From NCBI RefSeq assembly GCF_011813015.1, contig NZ_QHLQ01000002.1, positions 330,165 through 394,164 on the forward strand: a stretch of 64,000 nt of DNA. Reading direction: 5' to 3'. Made by a program: the position numbers and the translations under genes. Positions within the stretch are counted from its first letter, which is position 1, and each line of letters starts with the position of its first letter. A model generated the notes under the pieces. That model saw only the letters and a list, made by a program, of their open reading frames with translations. It was not told the origin of the DNA and did no database searches. Source of the stretch: Parasedimentitalea denitrificans (GTDB lineage: Bacteria; Pseudomonadota; Alphaproteobacteria; Rhodobacterales; Rhodobacteraceae). This document shows, in pieces, positions 63,072 through 64,000 of the stretch.

Positions 63072-64000
63072 CCATAGCGGTGTAGCCAGTTGCGCGAATT
63101 GGCTAAGGTCATCATGACTTGAAAACTGGATGATCGCTCCAATCTGAATGATGTTCGGTTCTTAGTTCATCAAATGTATATTTGATGCTAATCTTTGCTG
63201 AAGGGTAATCCAAGCCATAATTCAAAATTCCAGACTATCATTTTCGCTTGGCGATATTGGTTCTAGAGGCCAAGTCTCCACTATGTGAACAGCAGCTACT
63301 GTAGGTGTACCACTCACACTCGATCAGATGAAATTCACCAGAGCCGAGAGGAGTGTGAGCTGCCTCCCTCGAAGCTGCAATCAGGTCAAATCATTTTCGA
63401 TTTGGCTATTTAAGGCCAGTTTCAGTTCATCTCTAGTTGGAGTGTTCAAAGTAAGTACCCAATTCCTTTCTTCTTGGTCAATTTTGCTTGGCGCCCTTGG
63501 GCTGAAAACGGTCATTGGTCATCATTTGCACAAATGGCAGCTCAAAGCCGTTCGTTACATGTCGACGTGTCCCGAGAGCCGACTTTGCAAAGGTCAATAA
63601 CTGCGCATTGCCGCCGTTGGAGCTGACCGCAGTGAAGGTCAGGTTTCCGACCTTTGTGCCGAATGCTGAGGAAGGTCAGGTATCTTAAAGTGTAGATATG
63701 TAAAGACCTTCGGGACACTTCCTGTAAATTACCCAATTTTGGGTGGAGGAAGTTTTGATGACGAACGAAGAACGCCCTTGAGACTGTTCCGCTAGGGGTC
63801 CTCAAGAGGAAAGCCGTAGATATCAACTAAGGCTGGCGGCTTACCTCTGGCCCATTTTCAAAAAACTACCCACCACGCGCAACCCGCCGTTTTTGCCGCT
63901 TGCATGTGCGTCGGCAGAGTTTTTGGGTCCAAAGGCGGCCTAAACTAAGTGAGAGTTTGGCTCATCTGGTTGGTTTGATTATGCGGCGCGTTGCCTGTGA
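63072..64000. other. Intergenic region upstream of the hybrid kinase
   Basis: No supported gene is seen. CATCAAATGTATATTTGATG at 63168-63187 is a perfect 8-bp inverted repeat with a 4-bp centre, a candidate operator about 100 bp upstream of the kinase. CTCACACTC (63313-63321) and GAGTGTGAG (63351-63359) form a 9-bp inverted repeat with a 29-nt loop. A dispersed-repeat module lies at 63578-63640. Confidence 0.5.
63578..63640 (+). repeat. Degenerate dispersed intergenic repeat
   Basis: GAGCCGACTTTGCAAAGGTC followed by AATAACTGCGCATTGCCGCC repeats 39956-40000 almost exactly and 23085-23120 in part. Confidence 0.6.

Noticed and set aside
63720..64000. Possible transposon-related sequence at the right edge
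   Set aside because: A short frame after GGTGGAGGAAG ends within eight codons and no transposase motif is visible on either strand.
1..64000. CRISPR arrays
   Set aside because: No run of regularly spaced identical short repeats was seen; the repeats present are long, degenerate and dispersed.

Overview
The window reads as the genome of a marine alphaproteobacterium of the Rhodobacterales (Roseobacter group). The basis is gene content: an frcBCAK fructose operon, heterotetrameric sarcosine-oxidase genes, a DddQ-like DMSP-lyase cupin, a periplasmic sulfatase, many ABC importers with LysR/XRE/AraC regulators, and moderately GC-rich coding sequence. It is a patchwork of metabolic operons separated by decayed integrase genes and degenerate intergenic repeats, as expected of a flexible genome region or a large replicon.

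Layout. 1-7.5 kb: a peptide ABC importer operon with a downstream M24 aminopeptidase (cut by the window edge) and an upstream XRE-cupin regulator. 7.9-10.6 kb: duplicated segment copy A (5' half of a tRNA-Gly(TCC), broken integrase, GcvA-like LysR, 39-aa ORF). 10.8-13.1 kb: queCDEF for preQ1 synthesis, led by a preQ1-I type riboswitch. 13.6-19.5 kb: fructokinase and frcKACB with a divergent ROK regulator. 19.6-22.9 kb: integrase and DUF2652 remnants, then a secreted VWA protein with five tandem Ig-like repeats. 23.3-26 kb: aldehyde dehydrogenase plus an AcoR-like regulator lacking the AAA+ domain, with two near-identical palindromic operators. 26.6-33.4 kb: SDR, AraC regulator and a divergent HAAT-type ABC importer. 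33.4-36.9 kb: IS110-like remnant and duplicated segment copy C. 37-39.8 kb: LysR and a divergent sulfatase. 40.2-40.8 kb: frameshifted integrase. 41.1-44.5 kb: histidine kinase, response regulator, secreted DUF336/HbpS-like protein and secreted ankyrin protein in one operon. 45.3-58.2 kb: a ten-gene catabolic operon. 58.3-63.1 kb: its divergent LysR, a DddQ-like DMSP lyase and a hybrid histidine kinase.

The most notable unit is the ten-gene operon at 45,322-58,222 (transcription order ALDH, M19-like protein, 564-aa unknown, DUF3726, Ldh2-family reductase, BCCT transporter, soxBDAG). It looks like an uptake and demethylation pathway for an N-methylated amino acid or betaine, with two of its proteins lacking the metal ligands of their families: the SoxD subunit has lost three of four zinc ligands, and the M19 protein has lost the His-x-Asp and bridging Glu. 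Other signals of interest are the preQ1 riboswitch with an overlapping alternative hairpin, the tRNA-Gly(TCC) half-gene scars beside two integrase copies whose lesions are complementary, a pair of near-identical direct repeats of about 2.8-3 kb enclosing some 23 kb, and the kinase/HbpS/ankyrin operon.

All family assignments come from reading motifs and recalled family features; no database search was run.
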